From the NCBI RefSeq assembly GCF_000425265.1, contig NZ_AUDC01000012.1, forward strand, positions 62,001 through 126,000: a stretch of DNA of 64,000 nt, written 5' to 3'. The notes below the pieces were generated by a model. The model saw only the letters and a program-made list of their open reading frames with translations. It did not search any database and was not told the DNA's origin. Source of the stretch: Maridesulfovibrio zosterae DSM 11974. GTDB lineage: Bacteria > Desulfobacterota > Desulfovibrionia > Desulfovibrionales > Desulfovibrionaceae. Below are positions 45,061 to 54,298 of the stretch, piece by piece. The translations under genes and the position numbers were made by a program. Every line of letters begins with the position of its first letter. The stretch's first letter is position 1.

Positions 45061-45645
45061 CTCTTTCCAAGAATAAAATTCAATTTTTAAAGGTTTGTCA
45101 AGAAGAATCACAAAAACACGGCCACAAAAACAAATAAAGTTATCAAAACAGTCTCTATAAGAGAATTTACTTCTCTTAGATGTTTATCTTAAAATATAAT
45201 CAACACAATGAACACAACTATCTCAATATTTTTATCCATTTTATTGATTATACAATCAGCCAAAATTGTAATAAAACTGAAAAACAACATACATTTTTGT
45301 TAAAAAAAATTTAAAACCATACAAAATACAGTGCTACACCATACAGTATATTGTTAATAATAACTAAATAAGTAACTTTGAATATTAAGTACTGTAATTA
45401 GAAAAGTAAAACCATGATCAGCTTAACTAAACCAACTTGTACTTGACGAATTGACCTTTTATACTATGTAATTACATCGTTCTGTGCAAGTTCGAGTATC
45501 ATTCTACGGATTAAGCAGTTTTGGAGCTGTTTTTCTATGATTCAGCCTAACATTGTGTATAATTTTGAGCGGCACAACAATACCACACTATATAACGTCT
45601 ACGATTCAGAATAAAACTCAGCCACATACTAAACTGGAGATAGAA
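45061..45645. other. 585-base AT-rich divergent intergenic region
   Basis: No gene seen. On the plus strand TTGACG (45443-45448) and TATGTA (45465-45470), 16 bases apart, are a plausible sigma-70 promoter for the redox protein gene. The region 45180-45400 is very AT-rich with A and T tracts and may be bent DNA suited to Lrp binding. Confidence 0.4.
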
Positions 45646-46089
45646 ATGTCTGGAAATAAAGCCCGTCAGCGTTTTGCTAATGAATACTTCTGCGCAGAAA
45701 GTGTCCTGATGACAATTTGTGAAACAATTGGATATGAAAACCAAGCGATTCCAGCCATGGCAACAGCATTTTGCGGTGGGGTGTCTCGTACAAAAGGGAC
45801 TTGCGGAGCTCTTCAAGGGGCTGTTCTGGCTATAAGTTTAATACATGGACGTAACAATACAGATCAAAATTACGACAAGTGCTATGAGCTGGTACAGATT
45901 CTCAGTAAAAATTTTCAGGAGAAATATTCTTCGACCAACTGCTTTGAAATTACCGACTGTGATCTTTCCATACAGCAAGGACGTGAAAAATTCAAAGAAG
46001 AAGGCGTTAAACACAATATTTGTCTGAATATAGTTGAAGAAATAACCGACTACACAATCATGCTTCTAATGGATAATCAGGTAAAATAA
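45646..46089 (+). CDS. C_GCAxxG_C_C family redox protein
   Basis: 147 residues from the ATG at 45646, which has GGAGAT 7 bases upstream; the frame extends to 45553 but without a site. The family pattern is visible: FCAESVL near residue 16, FCGGVSRTKGTCGALQGAVL (about 42-61), then CYELVQIL and further Cys residues (C98, C104, C124). These small helical proteins are thought to be redox-active or to bind a metal cluster, and are common in anaerobes; a function is not established. The stop overlaps the next transporter gene by one base (TAATG), so the two are coupled. Confidence 0.85.
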   Translation: MSGNKARQRFANEYFCAESVLMTICETIGYENQAIPAMATAFCGGVSRTKGTCGALQGAVLAISLIHGRNNTDQNYDKCYELVQILSKNFQEKYSSTNCFEITDCDLSIQQGREKFKEEGVKHNICLNIVEEITDYTIMLLMDNQVK

Positions 46090-46970
46090 TGTCGTCCAGA
46101 GCGCTATTATATTTTAAGCTGATGGGTTCAGTCATATTCTGGGGTGGAACATGGATCGCAGGAAGAATCGTGGCAGGAGATCTGACCCCTTATTCTGCGG
46201 CCTTTCTACGCTTTTTCTTTGCAACTATTTTTATGTATTTTATGGCACTTAAAATTTCCGGTAAAAAGCCACAGTGCAGCAGGCAAGATATACTGCCACT
46301 GGCTTTCCTCGGCCTTACCGGAGTTTTTATGTATAATATTCTTTTTTTCAGCGGACTTAAAACTGTGCACGCAGGGCGTGCTGCGCTTATTATCGCAGGA
46401 ACACCAACCTTTATAGCTTTAGGCTCGGCACTTTTCTTCAAAGAGAAATTTACTCTGGCTAAGATATCAGGTTTCATACTCGCTTTAATAGGCGTGGCAA
46501 CAATTATAGGAGATGGTAACCCTGTCTTCATAATAACACATGGAGCCAGTTACGGTGATCTATGTATCATCGGCTGCGTGCTGAGCTGGGCAGCTTATTC
46601 ACTTGCCGGAAAACCTGTGATGAAACGAATCAGCCCTATTGATTCCGTTTTCTGGTCCTGCCTCTTCGGGACTATCATGTTACTTGGCCCAGCATTATAT
46701 CATGGATTGGTTTCTGAAGTAATCAACGCATCATTTACTGACTACAGCTGTATTTTATATCTGGCATTCCTCGGCACCGGACTCGGGTTCAGCTGGTATT
46801 TTGAAGCAATTAAAGAAATTGGACCATCCAAAACAGGTATTTTTATCAACCTTGTTCCGGTAACAGCAATTATTCTTGGAGCAATTATTCTTGATGAAAA
46901 GGTGGGCCTCCCTCTTCTTATCGGAGGAATATTAACTATATCGGGCGTTTGGATAACCAATAAACGTTAA
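46089..46970 (+). CDS. EamA family transporter (drug/metabolite exporter type)
   Basis: 293 residues, ten membrane segments arranged as two EamA repeats; SVIFWGGTWIAGRIVAGDLT at the start and FSWYFEAIKEIGPSKTGIF with LVPVTAIILGAIILDEK in the second repeat are typical. Members export amino acids, nucleotide bases or metabolites; substrate not readable. Translationally coupled to the C_GCAxxG_C_C protein, which is unusual and may hint at a thiol-related substrate (speculative). Confidence 0.9.
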   Translation: MSSRALLYFKLMGSVIFWGGTWIAGRIVAGDLTPYSAAFLRFFFATIFMYFMALKISGKKPQCSRQDILPLAFLGLTGVFMYNILFFSGLKTVHAGRAALIIAGTPTFIALGSALFFKEKFTLAKISGFILALIGVATIIGDGNPVFIITHGASYGDLCIIGCVLSWAAYSLAGKPVMKRISPIDSVFWSCLFGTIMLLGPALYHGLVSEVINASFTDYSCILYLAFLGTGLGFSWYFEAIKEIGPSKTGIFINLVPVTAIILGAIILDEKVGLPLLIGGILTISGVWITNKR

Positions 46971-47058
46971 AATATATCCACTTGTGCTACAGCTGAAAAA
47001 AGTGGATGATGCGCCGAAATTAAAGCCAATCAATAGCCACCAATAAAGTAGACACATT

Positions 47059-47577
47059 ATGTACGACTCAGAAGAATTATATGAAGAAGATGACAATCTG
47101 GTCCCGAGCAGGTCACAGAAAAAAAGAGAGATGATCGCTTTGCAGGGATTAGCTGAAAAGCTTATGAAGCTTAGCCCTGAACTGGTTAAAAAATGCGGTT
47201 TGCCGGATTATTTCATAGATGAAGTAATTGATGCTATGTCAATTACAGCCCATGAAGCGAAAAGACGCAAGGTCCAATACGTAGGAAAACTCATACGTAA
47301 TATAGACACACAGCCTCTTAAAGTATTCCTTGAGGATATTGAAACAGGTAACCGTGCAGACAATGAAAAATTCCATAGAATTGAAAGATGGCGTGACGGT
47401 CTTGTTGAGGGTGACATGTCCATACTCGAAACGATTATGGAAGAATTTCCTGATGCCGACCGTCAGAGAATTGCTCAGCTCTCCAGAAATGCAAAAAATG
47501 AAAAGAAAAATGCTAAGCCACCAAAATCAGCAAAAGCACTTTTTAAAGCTCTGCGAGCATTAACTGAGCAGAAGTAA
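47059..47577 (+). CDS. darP: Ribosome biogenesis factor DarP (YjgA/DUF615)
   Basis: DarP acts in late assembly of the 50S subunit near the peptidyl transferase centre in E. coli. 172 residues. The family pattern is clear: SRSQKKREMIALQGLAEKL, RRKVQYVGKLIRN, FHRIERWRDGL, DADRQRIAQLSRNA and KPPKSAKALFKALRAL. Length is normal. It stands alone in a short gap after the EamA gene; the ribosome binding site is weak. Confidence 0.9.
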   Translation: MYDSEELYEEDDNLVPSRSQKKREMIALQGLAEKLMKLSPELVKKCGLPDYFIDEVIDAMSITAHEAKRRKVQYVGKLIRNIDTQPLKVFLEDIETGNRADNEKFHRIERWRDGLVEGDMSILETIMEEFPDADRQRIAQLSRNAKNEKKNAKPPKSAKALFKALRALTEQK

Positions 47578-47665
47578 CTTGACTCTTAAGAATACATTCT
47601 TACATTATAGAAGTTGTGAAATAATTCACAGCATATAAATCAAGCAAAGATCAAGGAGAGATACC

Positions 47666-47923
47666 GTGACTTATATTTACAGCGGAGTTGAACTGGAAGA
47701 AAGGAACTGCCCTCATTGCAATGAACCTCTTTCTCCGTGGATTGCCCCTCCTGAATCAGGTTGGGGAGTCATTGTTGTCTGCAATAACAACAAATGCCCG
47801 CATTATGTCGGCTCCGACGAATTGATTGTTAATAAACGTGACGACTCCAACCTGGGATGCCGTTACGCTGAAAACCCTGACAATAAGTATACACCATTCA
47901 ACCTGCTTGCATGGTGCAAATAA
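47666..47923 (+). CDS. Small zinc-ribbon protein of unknown function
   Basis: 85 residues from a GTG start with AAGGAGAG 6 bases upstream. Two cysteine pairs, CPHC (15-18) and CNNNKC (about 39-44), make a probable zinc ribbon; a further Cys pair lies at 61 and 84. It is followed by a strong bidirectional terminator. No family recognised; the compact sequence and strong ribosome binding site indicate a real gene. Confidence 0.75.
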   Translation: MTYIYSGVELEERNCPHCNEPLSPWIAPPESGWGVIVVCNNNKCPHYVGSDELIVNKRDDSNLGCRYAENPDNKYTPFNLLAWCK

Positions 47924-47941
47924 ATTAGCTCAAATTCTGTA

Positions 47942-47984
47942 AGTAAAAAGCCCGGAAGACATATGCCTTCCGGGCTTTTTACTA
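47942..47984. terminator. Bidirectional terminator after the zinc-ribbon gene
   Basis: A perfect 17-bp inverted repeat (47942-47958 with 47967-47983; core AAGCCCGGAAG) with A and T tracts on both arms. Confidence 0.95.
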
Positions 47985-48247
47985 TTTAACGTATTTTTTT
48001 TCGCCATCCGAAATAAGTCGGCCATTGACAAAGCAAAACACAATATTTATCTCCTGTATTACGAGATAGTCTGCACTGAATTCTATAATCATAGACAAAC
48101 TAAAGCCATTGCAGCGACGACCAATTTGTCCAGTAGAAAATAGCAACCTGCCAAGTACAGAATTCACTATAACATATTCAGTTATCATTATTTAACCCTG
48201 TATCGTCGTTCCTGAATCCTGAAATCCGATACAACGCGAGTCCAGTT
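47985..48247. other. Intergenic region between the zinc-ribbon gene and an EamA gene
   Basis: With the terminator it makes a gene-free stretch of 324 bases. A 68-residue open frame on the minus strand (48188 to 47982, AGGG 7 bases before its ATG) ends exactly at the terminator hairpin, but no family was recognised and it is only a possible small gene. Confidence 0.3.
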
Positions 48248-49126
48248 ATGTCCTTTGTGCAATCCAAATATATTGCTGTTGTTGCTCTGCTCACTGCTGT
48301 CATGTTCTGGGCAAGCTCATTTATCGCTTTGAAAATCGCCATGGCTGTATATGATCCTACTTTTGTGATTTTCGGAAGGATGATTCTGGCTTCACTCTGC
48401 TTTCTTTTCTACATACCGAAATTCCGCAAGCAAAAGATACGTAAAGGCGATTTGAAGTGGCTTCTCTTCATGGGGTTTTGCGAGCCATGTATGTATTTTA
48501 TTTTCGAAAGTAATGCTCTTGTTCATACCTCAGCCTCACAAGCCGGAATGATCTGCGCAACCCTGCCATTACTCATGGCTGTTTCCGCCCATTTCATTCT
48601 CAAGGAAGAATTATCCAGAAGAACTATCTTCGGTTTCATACTGGCCGTCATTGGTGGAATATGGCTTTCCGTGTCTTCGAGCTCAACTGAGTCAGCACCA
48701 AATCCAGCTTACGGCAACTTTCTCGAGTTTTTGGCCATGTGCTGTACCGTTGGCTACATGACTACCTTAAAAAGGCTGACCGCATCTTACTCAACACTTT
48801 TTCTTACATCATTTCAGGCTTTCATGGGAGCCATATTCTATCTGCCTATGATCGCCCTGCCGTCTACAGCACTGCCTACTGTTTTTGACCCACTGGCTGT
48901 TGGTAGCATTTTCTACCTTGGTATTTTCATTACTATCGGCGCATACGGACTCTATAATTTCGGCATGAGTAAACTACCGGCCAGCCAGACCAGCGCCTAT
49001 GTTAACCTGATACCTGTGTTCACTCTCTTCTTTGGATGGACAATTCTTGGTGAAACATTCACGCCTCTGCAACTGTGCGCAGCTGCACTTGTCATGTGCG
49101 GCGTAATGATAAGTCAGAAGAAATAA
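48248..49126 (+). CDS. EamA family transporter
   Basis: 292 residues with ten membrane segments in two EamA repeats (TAVMFWASSFIALKIAMAVY, then SALPASQTSAYVNLIPV-like region near residue 255). A second, diverged copy of the type at 46.1-47.0 kb; the two are not close in sequence. Substrate unknown. The ribosome binding site is weak. A long hairpin follows. Confidence 0.9.
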   Translation: MSFVQSKYIAVVALLTAVMFWASSFIALKIAMAVYDPTFVIFGRMILASLCFLFYIPKFRKQKIRKGDLKWLLFMGFCEPCMYFIFESNALVHTSASQAGMICATLPLLMAVSAHFILKEELSRRTIFGFILAVIGGIWLSVSSSSTESAPNPAYGNFLEFLAMCCTVGYMTTLKRLTASYSTLFLTSFQAFMGAIFYLPMIALPSTALPTVFDPLAVGSIFYLGIFITIGAYGLYNFGMSKLPASQTSAYVNLIPVFTLFFGWTILGETFTPLQLCAAALVMCGVMISQKK

Positions 49127-49128
49127 TG

Positions 49129-49176
49129 AAAATGGTTAAACGCAAAAATTATTTTCTGCATTTAACCATTTTAATC
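49129..49176. terminator. Terminator between convergent EamA and mqnD genes
   Basis: A 12-bp stem AAAATGGTTAAA/TTTAACCATTTT (49129-49140 with 49161-49172) that can extend inward through GCA/TGC; AT-rich and usable on both strands. Confidence 0.75.
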
Positions 49177-49234
49177 TTAGGGCAAAGAAATAGTTATAAA
49201 ATACTTTCCCCTGAAACTGTCTACAAAAAATCCT

Positions 49235-50083
49235 CTACTCGGTTATAAAAATATCCAATTCAGGCAAATCAATACCGTCCAACAGTGCAGCCTCATGAAG
49301 CAGTCTGGAGACAGCCTGCTCACCTTCATCCCCCACATTCATACTGTAATCGGTAACAAAAGTATCAATATGTTCTTTGATAACATCATCATCCATTTCC
49401 TGTGCATTTTCTTTGATATAAGACCATGCTGTTTCTGTATCAACGTATGAAAGCGTAATACTTTTGCGAATAGCTGCATTTATCAGTGCTGCGGTCTCAG
49501 AACCCAGGGATCGCTTGATGGCGATAGCGCCCAGCGGTATAGGCAGGCCGGAAAAATCCTCCCACCACTTGCCCAGGTCAACGATCTTAGAAAGACCAAG
49601 ACCCTGATAAGTAAAACGGCCCTCGTGGATAACAACGCCAGCCTGCACCGTATTGTCTGCAATTGCCGGCATTATCTGGTCAAAAACCATTTCTACAACT
49701 TCAACTTCAATTTCAGCCTCACGGCACATAAGACTGAATAATAAATTTGCAGTTGTATTGCGTCCGGGTATGGCTACACGCTTGCCATCAAGGTCCTTGA
49801 TAGTGCAAGGTGCGCTGGTAAGCAGGAGCGGCCCAACTCCTCTACCCATAGCACCGCCTGCACGCAGCAGAACATAATCGTTCATGATATGGGCTGCGGC
49901 GTGAACTGAAACTTTGCAGATATCCATATGCCCTGCCCGAGCATGAGAATTAAGCTCCTCCACATCGGCCAGGGTTATATCAAGTTTGAACGGATCTACT
50001 GCAACAGCTCCACTCGCAAGGGCATGGAAAATAAATGTATCGTTGGGACAGGGTGAATAACCCATTTTTAGAATTTTGCTCAT
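49235..50083 (-). CDS. mqnD: 1,4-dihydroxy-6-naphthoate synthase
   Basis: Cleaves cyclic dehypoxanthinyl futalosine to 1,4-dihydroxy-6-naphthoate in the futalosine menaquinone pathway. 282 residues, periplasmic-binding-protein-like fold. The N-terminal GYSPCPNDTFIFHAL and the central RGVGPLLLT and PGRNTTANLL are typical. It is divergent from mqnE, with 91 bases between the starts. Confidence 0.93.
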   Translation of the reverse strand: MSKILKMGYSPCPNDTFIFHALASGAVAVDPFKLDITLADVEELNSHARAGHMDICKVSVHAAAHIMNDYVLLRAGGAMGRGVGPLLLTSAPCTIKDLDGKRVAIPGRNTTANLLFSLMCREAEIEVEVVEMVFDQIMPAIADNTVQAGVVIHEGRFTYQGLGLSKIVDLGKWWEDFSGLPIPLGAIAIKRSLGSETAALINAAIRKSITLSYVDTETAWSYIKENAQEMDDDVIKEHIDTFVTDYSMNVGDEGEQAVSRLLHEAALLDGIDLPELDIFITE

Positions 50084-50174
50084 GAAATGAGTTTTATATT
50101 TTTAAGAGCCGAAAATCCAGTATTGACATGGCTGGAAGCGAATTTTATTTACGGCTGAACAAAGGTGAATATAC

Positions 50175-51263
50175 ATGATTTCAAAAAATTATTTCCAAAA
50201 TGCCGGACTTGGTTCCATTCTGGACAAAGTCCTTGCCGGAGAAAGAATCTCCATCGAAGACGGTCATGCTCTATTTGAATGTGCGGACCTCACAGCGCTA
50301 GGTGCGCTGGCTTCAATTGTAAGAAGAAAGATGCATGGTGATAAAACATTTTATGTTCTCAATCGCCACATCAACTATACAAATATCTGTGTTAATGGGT
50401 GCCTGTTTTGTGCATACGCCCGCAAACGCGGCGAAGAAGGATCTTTCCAGCTGTCCAAAGAAGATATTCTGGAAAAACTGCACAATGCACCTGTTTCCCC
50501 TCGCGAAATCCATGTTGTTGGCGGCTGTCATCCTGATATTCCTCTTTCTTTTTTTGAAGATACATTTGCTACAATTAAAAAAGAATTTCCTTTGGGAGTT
50601 ATCAAAAGTTTTACCGCTGTAGAAATCGTCCACTTTGCCAAACTTGAAGGTATTCCTACAATCAAGGTGCTTGAGCGACTGCGTAAGGCCGGAAGCGAAA
50701 TGCTCACCGGTGGCGGTGCAGAAATATTTGCTCCTGAAACACGCAACAAAATCTGCCCTAAAAAGATTGATGCTGAAACATGGCTTAGAGTTCATGGAGA
50801 GGCACATAGCCTGGGCTATACAACAAACTGCACCATGCTTTTCGGTCACTATGAGTCCATTGCCGACCGCCTTGATCATCTTGACAGATTACGTAAGCAA
50901 CAGGACGAAACAGGTGGATTCAACTGTTTCATCTCCCTGCCATTTCAAACCGAGAACAGTAAGCTCAAAATCGAAAATCCGCTTACCGGAATAGATGAAC
51001 TGAAAACCATAGCCATCAGTAGACTCATGCTGGATAATATTCCGCACATAAAAGCTTACTGGGTAATGCTCGGTGTTAAACAGGCTCAAGCGGCACTTCA
51101 TTTCGGTGCAGATGATTTTGACGGAACTGTTGTTGAAGAGAAAATCGGACACATGGCCGGAGCATCATCAGATCAATCCCTCGCTCGCGTTGAACTAGAA
51201 GAAATGATCAGAGGATGTGGTTTCACACCTGTTGAAAGAGACGCAGCGTTTAACGAAATTTAG
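50175..51263 (+). CDS. mqnE: Aminodeoxyfutalosine synthase (radical SAM)
   Basis: Joins the MqnA product 3-enolpyruvylbenzoate to S-adenosylmethionine to form aminodeoxyfutalosine. 362 residues. The radical SAM motif CVNGCLFC gives Cys72, Cys76 and Cys79, after RHINYTNIC; VVGGCHPDIPL and GGGAEIFAPETRNKICPKK are characteristic of the MqnE/MqnC pair, with a Cys in place of the Leu usual in GGLHP. Assigned MqnE rather than MqnC by the NGCLFCAYAR segment. An intercistronic hairpin precedes mqnC. Confidence 0.9.
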   Translation: MISKNYFQNAGLGSILDKVLAGERISIEDGHALFECADLTALGALASIVRRKMHGDKTFYVLNRHINYTNICVNGCLFCAYARKRGEEGSFQLSKEDILEKLHNAPVSPREIHVVGGCHPDIPLSFFEDTFATIKKEFPLGVIKSFTAVEIVHFAKLEGIPTIKVLERLRKAGSEMLTGGGAEIFAPETRNKICPKKIDAETWLRVHGEAHSLGYTTNCTMLFGHYESIADRLDHLDRLRKQQDETGGFNCFISLPFQTENSKLKIENPLTGIDELKTIAISRLMLDNIPHIKAYWVMLGVKQAQAALHFGADDFDGTVVEEKIGHMAGASSDQSLARVELEEMIRGCGFTPVERDAAFNEI

Positions 51264-51269
51264 ATGAAT

Positions 51270-51300
51270 ACTTCGAAGAGATATGGAAAATTTTCGAAGT
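51270..51300 (+). other. Intercistronic hairpin between mqnE and mqnC
   Basis: An 8-bp stem ACTTCGAA/TTCGAAGT (51270-51277 with 51293-51300) without a T tract. It may protect or separate the mRNAs. Confidence 0.4.
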
Positions 51301-51322
51301 TCAAAGAAGAATAAGGTACTCC

Positions 51323-52420
51323 ATGACAAATCTTACACAAAGTCCTGCTAACGTTCATGACATTGCTGCGAAGATTCAGGCAGGCAATCGCATTGATTAT
51401 GATGATGCGCTGACTCTGCTTGAAAAAGCTGACTTGTTTGATCTAGGCAGTCTTGCCCATGCTATCCGGATGGAAAAACATCCCGACCTCAATGTTACTT
51501 ATGTCGTTGACCGCAATATCAACTACTCAAATATCTGCGAATGTGGCTGCCGTTTTTGCGCATTTTACAAAGCTCCGGGAATGGATGGAGGGTTTGTCAT
51601 CAGCCGTGAAGAACTGGGGCAGAAAATTCAGGAAACATTAGATCTGGGAGGAACCCAGATTCTGATGCAGGGTGGACACAATCCAGACCTTCCGCTCACT
51701 TTTTATGAAGAAATGCTTGCGTTCATAAAGTATAACTATCCAGTACATATTCATGCATTTTCACCGCCAGAGATTTTTTATTTCAGTGAACTGGAAGGAA
51801 TCTCAATTAAAGAAGTGCTCAAACGTTTAATCAAAGCCGGACTGGCTTCAATTCCCGGTGGCGGAGCTGAAATCCTTGTAGATGAAGTACGCAGCAAAAT
51901 TGCACCCAAGAAGTGTTCAGTTGCTAAATGGCTCGAAGTGATGGAGACAGCACATAATCTCGGGTTACGCACGACAGCGACAATGATGTTCGGTCATGAA
52001 GAGACTCCAGAAGATCGTATTAAACATTTATTTGCCTTACGCGAAGTGCAGGATCGCACCGGCGGTTTCACGGCGTTTATCCCCTGGACATTCCAGCCTG
52101 ATAATACAAATATCCCTGATGCACGCAAAATGACTAGTGTAGAGTACCTGCGCATGCTGGCTGTCTCACGAATTGTTCTGGATAACTTCGATAATCTGCA
52201 AGTTTCATGGGTCACGATGGGACCAAAGATTTCACAGCTGGCACTTTTTTATGGTGGTAATGACTTCGGATCTACCATGATAGAAGAAAATGTTGTTAAA
52301 GCTGCTGGAGTTAAATTTCGACTTTCTGAAAAAGAAATAAATAACCTGATAAGCAAAGCTGGATTCAATCCTAAACAACGATTGATGGATTACACTCTGG
52401 TGGAGAATTATAATGGATAG
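51323..52420 (+). CDS. mqnC: Cyclic dehypoxanthinyl futalosine synthase (radical SAM)
   Basis: Cyclises dehypoxanthinyl futalosine, the step before MqnD. 365 residues. The radical SAM motif CECGCRFC gives Cys72, Cys76 and Cys79 after NINYSNIC; FYKAPGM and ILMQGGHNPDLPLTFYEEML are typical of MqnC. Paralogous to mqnE. It overlaps mqnA by 8 bases, so the two are coupled. Confidence 0.92.
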   Translation: MTNLTQSPANVHDIAAKIQAGNRIDYDDALTLLEKADLFDLGSLAHAIRMEKHPDLNVTYVVDRNINYSNICECGCRFCAFYKAPGMDGGFVISREELGQKIQETLDLGGTQILMQGGHNPDLPLTFYEEMLAFIKYNYPVHIHAFSPPEIFYFSELEGISIKEVLKRLIKAGLASIPGGGAEILVDEVRSKIAPKKCSVAKWLEVMETAHNLGLRTTATMMFGHEETPEDRIKHLFALREVQDRTGGFTAFIPWTFQPDNTNIPDARKMTSVEYLRMLAVSRIVLDNFDNLQVSWVTMGPKISQLALFYGGNDFGSTMIEENVVKAAGVKFRLSEKEINNLISKAGFNPKQRLMDYTLVENYNG

Positions 52421-53237
52421 GGTTAAAGTCGGACGTATTTCTTATCTTAATGTACTACCTATTTATTATCCTCTGGAGTCCGGTCTTATAAAAAATGAAT
52501 TCGATTTTCTTTACGGACCTCCTGCACAACTGAATAAAATGATGGCTGAAGGGTTGATGCACATCTCATCAACCTCATCTATTGAATATCTACGCCATGC
52601 AGAACAGTATAAACTGCTCCCAGATCTGGCAATAGGCAGTCGTGGCCCTGTACAATCAGTGTTACTGCTCAGTCGTAAACCTGTTGAAGAATTAAAAGGA
52701 AGCAAAATTCTTGTAAGTGCACAGACTCATTCTTCCGCAGCACTACTCAAGATATTACTTACCGAATATATTCCGGTACATCCAGAATATGAGACAGGCA
52801 AAGCTACTGAAACACTTGAGTCTGGAGAACGACCGGAAGCAATTTTGTGCATTGGCGATGAAGCGTTAAACCTGCGTAAGCACAAAGATTACCCCTACAA
52901 GTTTGATCTGGGTGAAGAATGGATTAAATGGACAGGTCTGCCCTGTATTTTCGGGGTATGGGTGGTACGTAAGGATGTATGCGAGCAGGAAAACGTAAAG
53001 AAAGCGATAAATTCCATCATAAAAGGCAAAAAGTGGGGACAGGCAAATATTGACCGTATGTCTGAACTGACTGCTGAAAAATCAATTCTTACTCCTGAAG
53101 AAACAAGTTCATACTATGACGGTCTTGTTTTTGATTTAGGAAAACAGGAAATTGCAGGACTGAAAACTTTTGCTAAATATTTGTATAAAACTAGGCAGAT
53201 TACTAAAATTCCAGAACTTGAATTTGCTGATATTTAA
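52413..53237 (+). CDS. mqnA: Chorismate dehydratase
   Basis: First step of the futalosine pathway, chorismate to 3-enolpyruvylbenzoate. 274 residues. The N-terminal VGRISYLNVLPIYYPLE and the later IGDEALNLRK and LPCIFGVWVVR are characteristic. Last gene of mqnE-mqnC-mqnA; a terminator follows. The nucleosidase of the pathway (MqnB or MTAN) is not in the window. Confidence 0.94.
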   Translation: MDRVKVGRISYLNVLPIYYPLESGLIKNEFDFLYGPPAQLNKMMAEGLMHISSTSSIEYLRHAEQYKLLPDLAIGSRGPVQSVLLLSRKPVEELKGSKILVSAQTHSSAALLKILLTEYIPVHPEYETGKATETLESGERPEAILCIGDEALNLRKHKDYPYKFDLGEEWIKWTGLPCIFGVWVVRKDVCEQENVKKAINSIIKGKKWGQANIDRMSELTAEKSILTPEETSSYYDGLVFDLGKQEIAGLKTFAKYLYKTRQITKIPELEFADI

Positions 53238-53267
53238 CAGACTGATATTTATTTTCTAAGAAAACAA

Positions 53268-53304
53268 AAGGCCGGAAATGCATAACATTTCCGGCCTTAA
53301 TTTT
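53268..53304. terminator. Bidirectional terminator between mqnA and the LysR gene
   Basis: A perfect 13-bp inverted repeat AAGGCCGGAAATG/CATTTCCGGCCTT (53268-53280 with 53286-53298), T tract on the plus side and TTTTGTTTTC on the minus side. Confidence 0.92.
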
Positions 53305-53307
53305 GGC

Positions 53308-54219
53308 TTATATTGTAAAAGAACTTCGCTTAATGTGGTCGATAAAATATCGGACAGCAGGAAAGAATTCACGCCCTTCAAGATAGGCAAGATAAAAGCT
53401 GCGCTCAAGATTAAGAGGTAGTCCTTTAATGTGTACCAGCTCACCTGAATCAATTAGAGGTTGAGCTGCAAGACGTGAAGTTACACTAACCCCAAGTCCG
53501 GCCCGAACACACTGAACAACGGCCTGAGTAGACTCAACCCAGACAGTAACATTGAGATCACGTACACTTGTTCCAAGTTCTGAAAGTCCTCTTTCCAGAG
53601 CCTTGCGAGTACCGGACCCGCCTTCTCGCATTACCCATGGTAATTCTGCAAGGTGCTGAATATCATCTATTTTATCATAATTTTTAACGAGGACAGGAGG
53701 AGCAACAATAACAAGCTCATCACGCATAATCGGATAAAACTCAAGGTTGGGAACATCAAGTGTAGCACCGACAATACCAACAATAAGTTCGCCCCGTCTT
53801 ATTTTCTGCAAAATTTCATTTGTATCACCTACTGAGAGATGAACGCTTACATCTGGGTACTTTTTACAGTAGCTATAAAGGATATCGGGTAAAAGATAAT
53901 GAGAAGGAATAGTACTACCACCGATATCAAGATCACCCACCACCTTATCACGCAGAATATTAATTTCAGACTGGGCTTTACCAATCAGATCATAAATATC
54001 TCTGGCGTTACGATAAAGAACCTCTCCTGCTTGTGTGGCCATAATTGAACGGCCCATTCGGTCGAAAAGCTGAACACCGAGCTCTTCTTCGAGAGTAGAA
54101 ATATGTGCACTAATAGTGGGCTGCGAAAGAAAAAGATCTTTTCCTGCTTTAGAAAAACTCTTAAGTTCATAGACCTTACAAAAAGCTTCAAGTCGACGTA
54201 AGTCCATTTGATTACTCAT
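53308..54219 (-). CDS. LysR family transcriptional regulator
   Basis: 303 residues. N-terminal winged helix (MDLRRLEAFCKVYELKSFSK, FLSQPTISAHISTLEEELGV) and a C-terminal effector domain of the periplasmic-binding type. The sequence recalls the CysB/CysL-like and selenium-metabolism-associated LysR proteins of sulfate reducers (judged by eye). Convergent with mqnA; downstream of it on the same strand lies only the terminator. Its target cannot be inferred from its neighbours, since the ribosomal operon upstream has its own terminator. Confidence 0.9.
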   Translation of the reverse strand: MSNQMDLRRLEAFCKVYELKSFSKAGKDLFLSQPTISAHISTLEEELGVQLFDRMGRSIMATQAGEVLYRNARDIYDLIGKAQSEINILRDKVVGDLDIGGSTIPSHYLLPDILYSYCKKYPDVSVHLSVGDTNEILQKIRRGELIVGIVGATLDVPNLEFYPIMRDELVIVAPPVLVKNYDKIDDIQHLAELPWVMREGGSGTRKALERGLSELGTSVRDLNVTVWVESTQAVVQCVRAGLGVSVTSRLAAQPLIDSGELVHIKGLPLNLERSFYLAYLEGREFFPAVRYFIDHIKRSSFTI

Positions 54220-54242
54220 ATCGAAAATATCTATAGATTAGT

Positions 54243-54279
54243 ATAAAAAAAGGGACGGAAACAAGTTCCGCCCCTTTTT
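54243..54279 (-). terminator. Terminator of the spc/alpha ribosomal protein operon
   Basis: Minus strand: AAAGGGGCGGAA/TTCCGTCCCTTT (54266-54277 with 54249-54260, one G-T pair) and a T tract, 20 bases after the rplQ stop. Confidence 0.92.
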
Positions 54280-54298
54280 AATGCGCATTAGGTTGTGC

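Noticed and set aside
46976-47007. ATCCACTT/AAGTGGAT inverted repeat after the first EamA gene as terminator
   Set aside because: No T tract follows; the 8-bp match may be chance.
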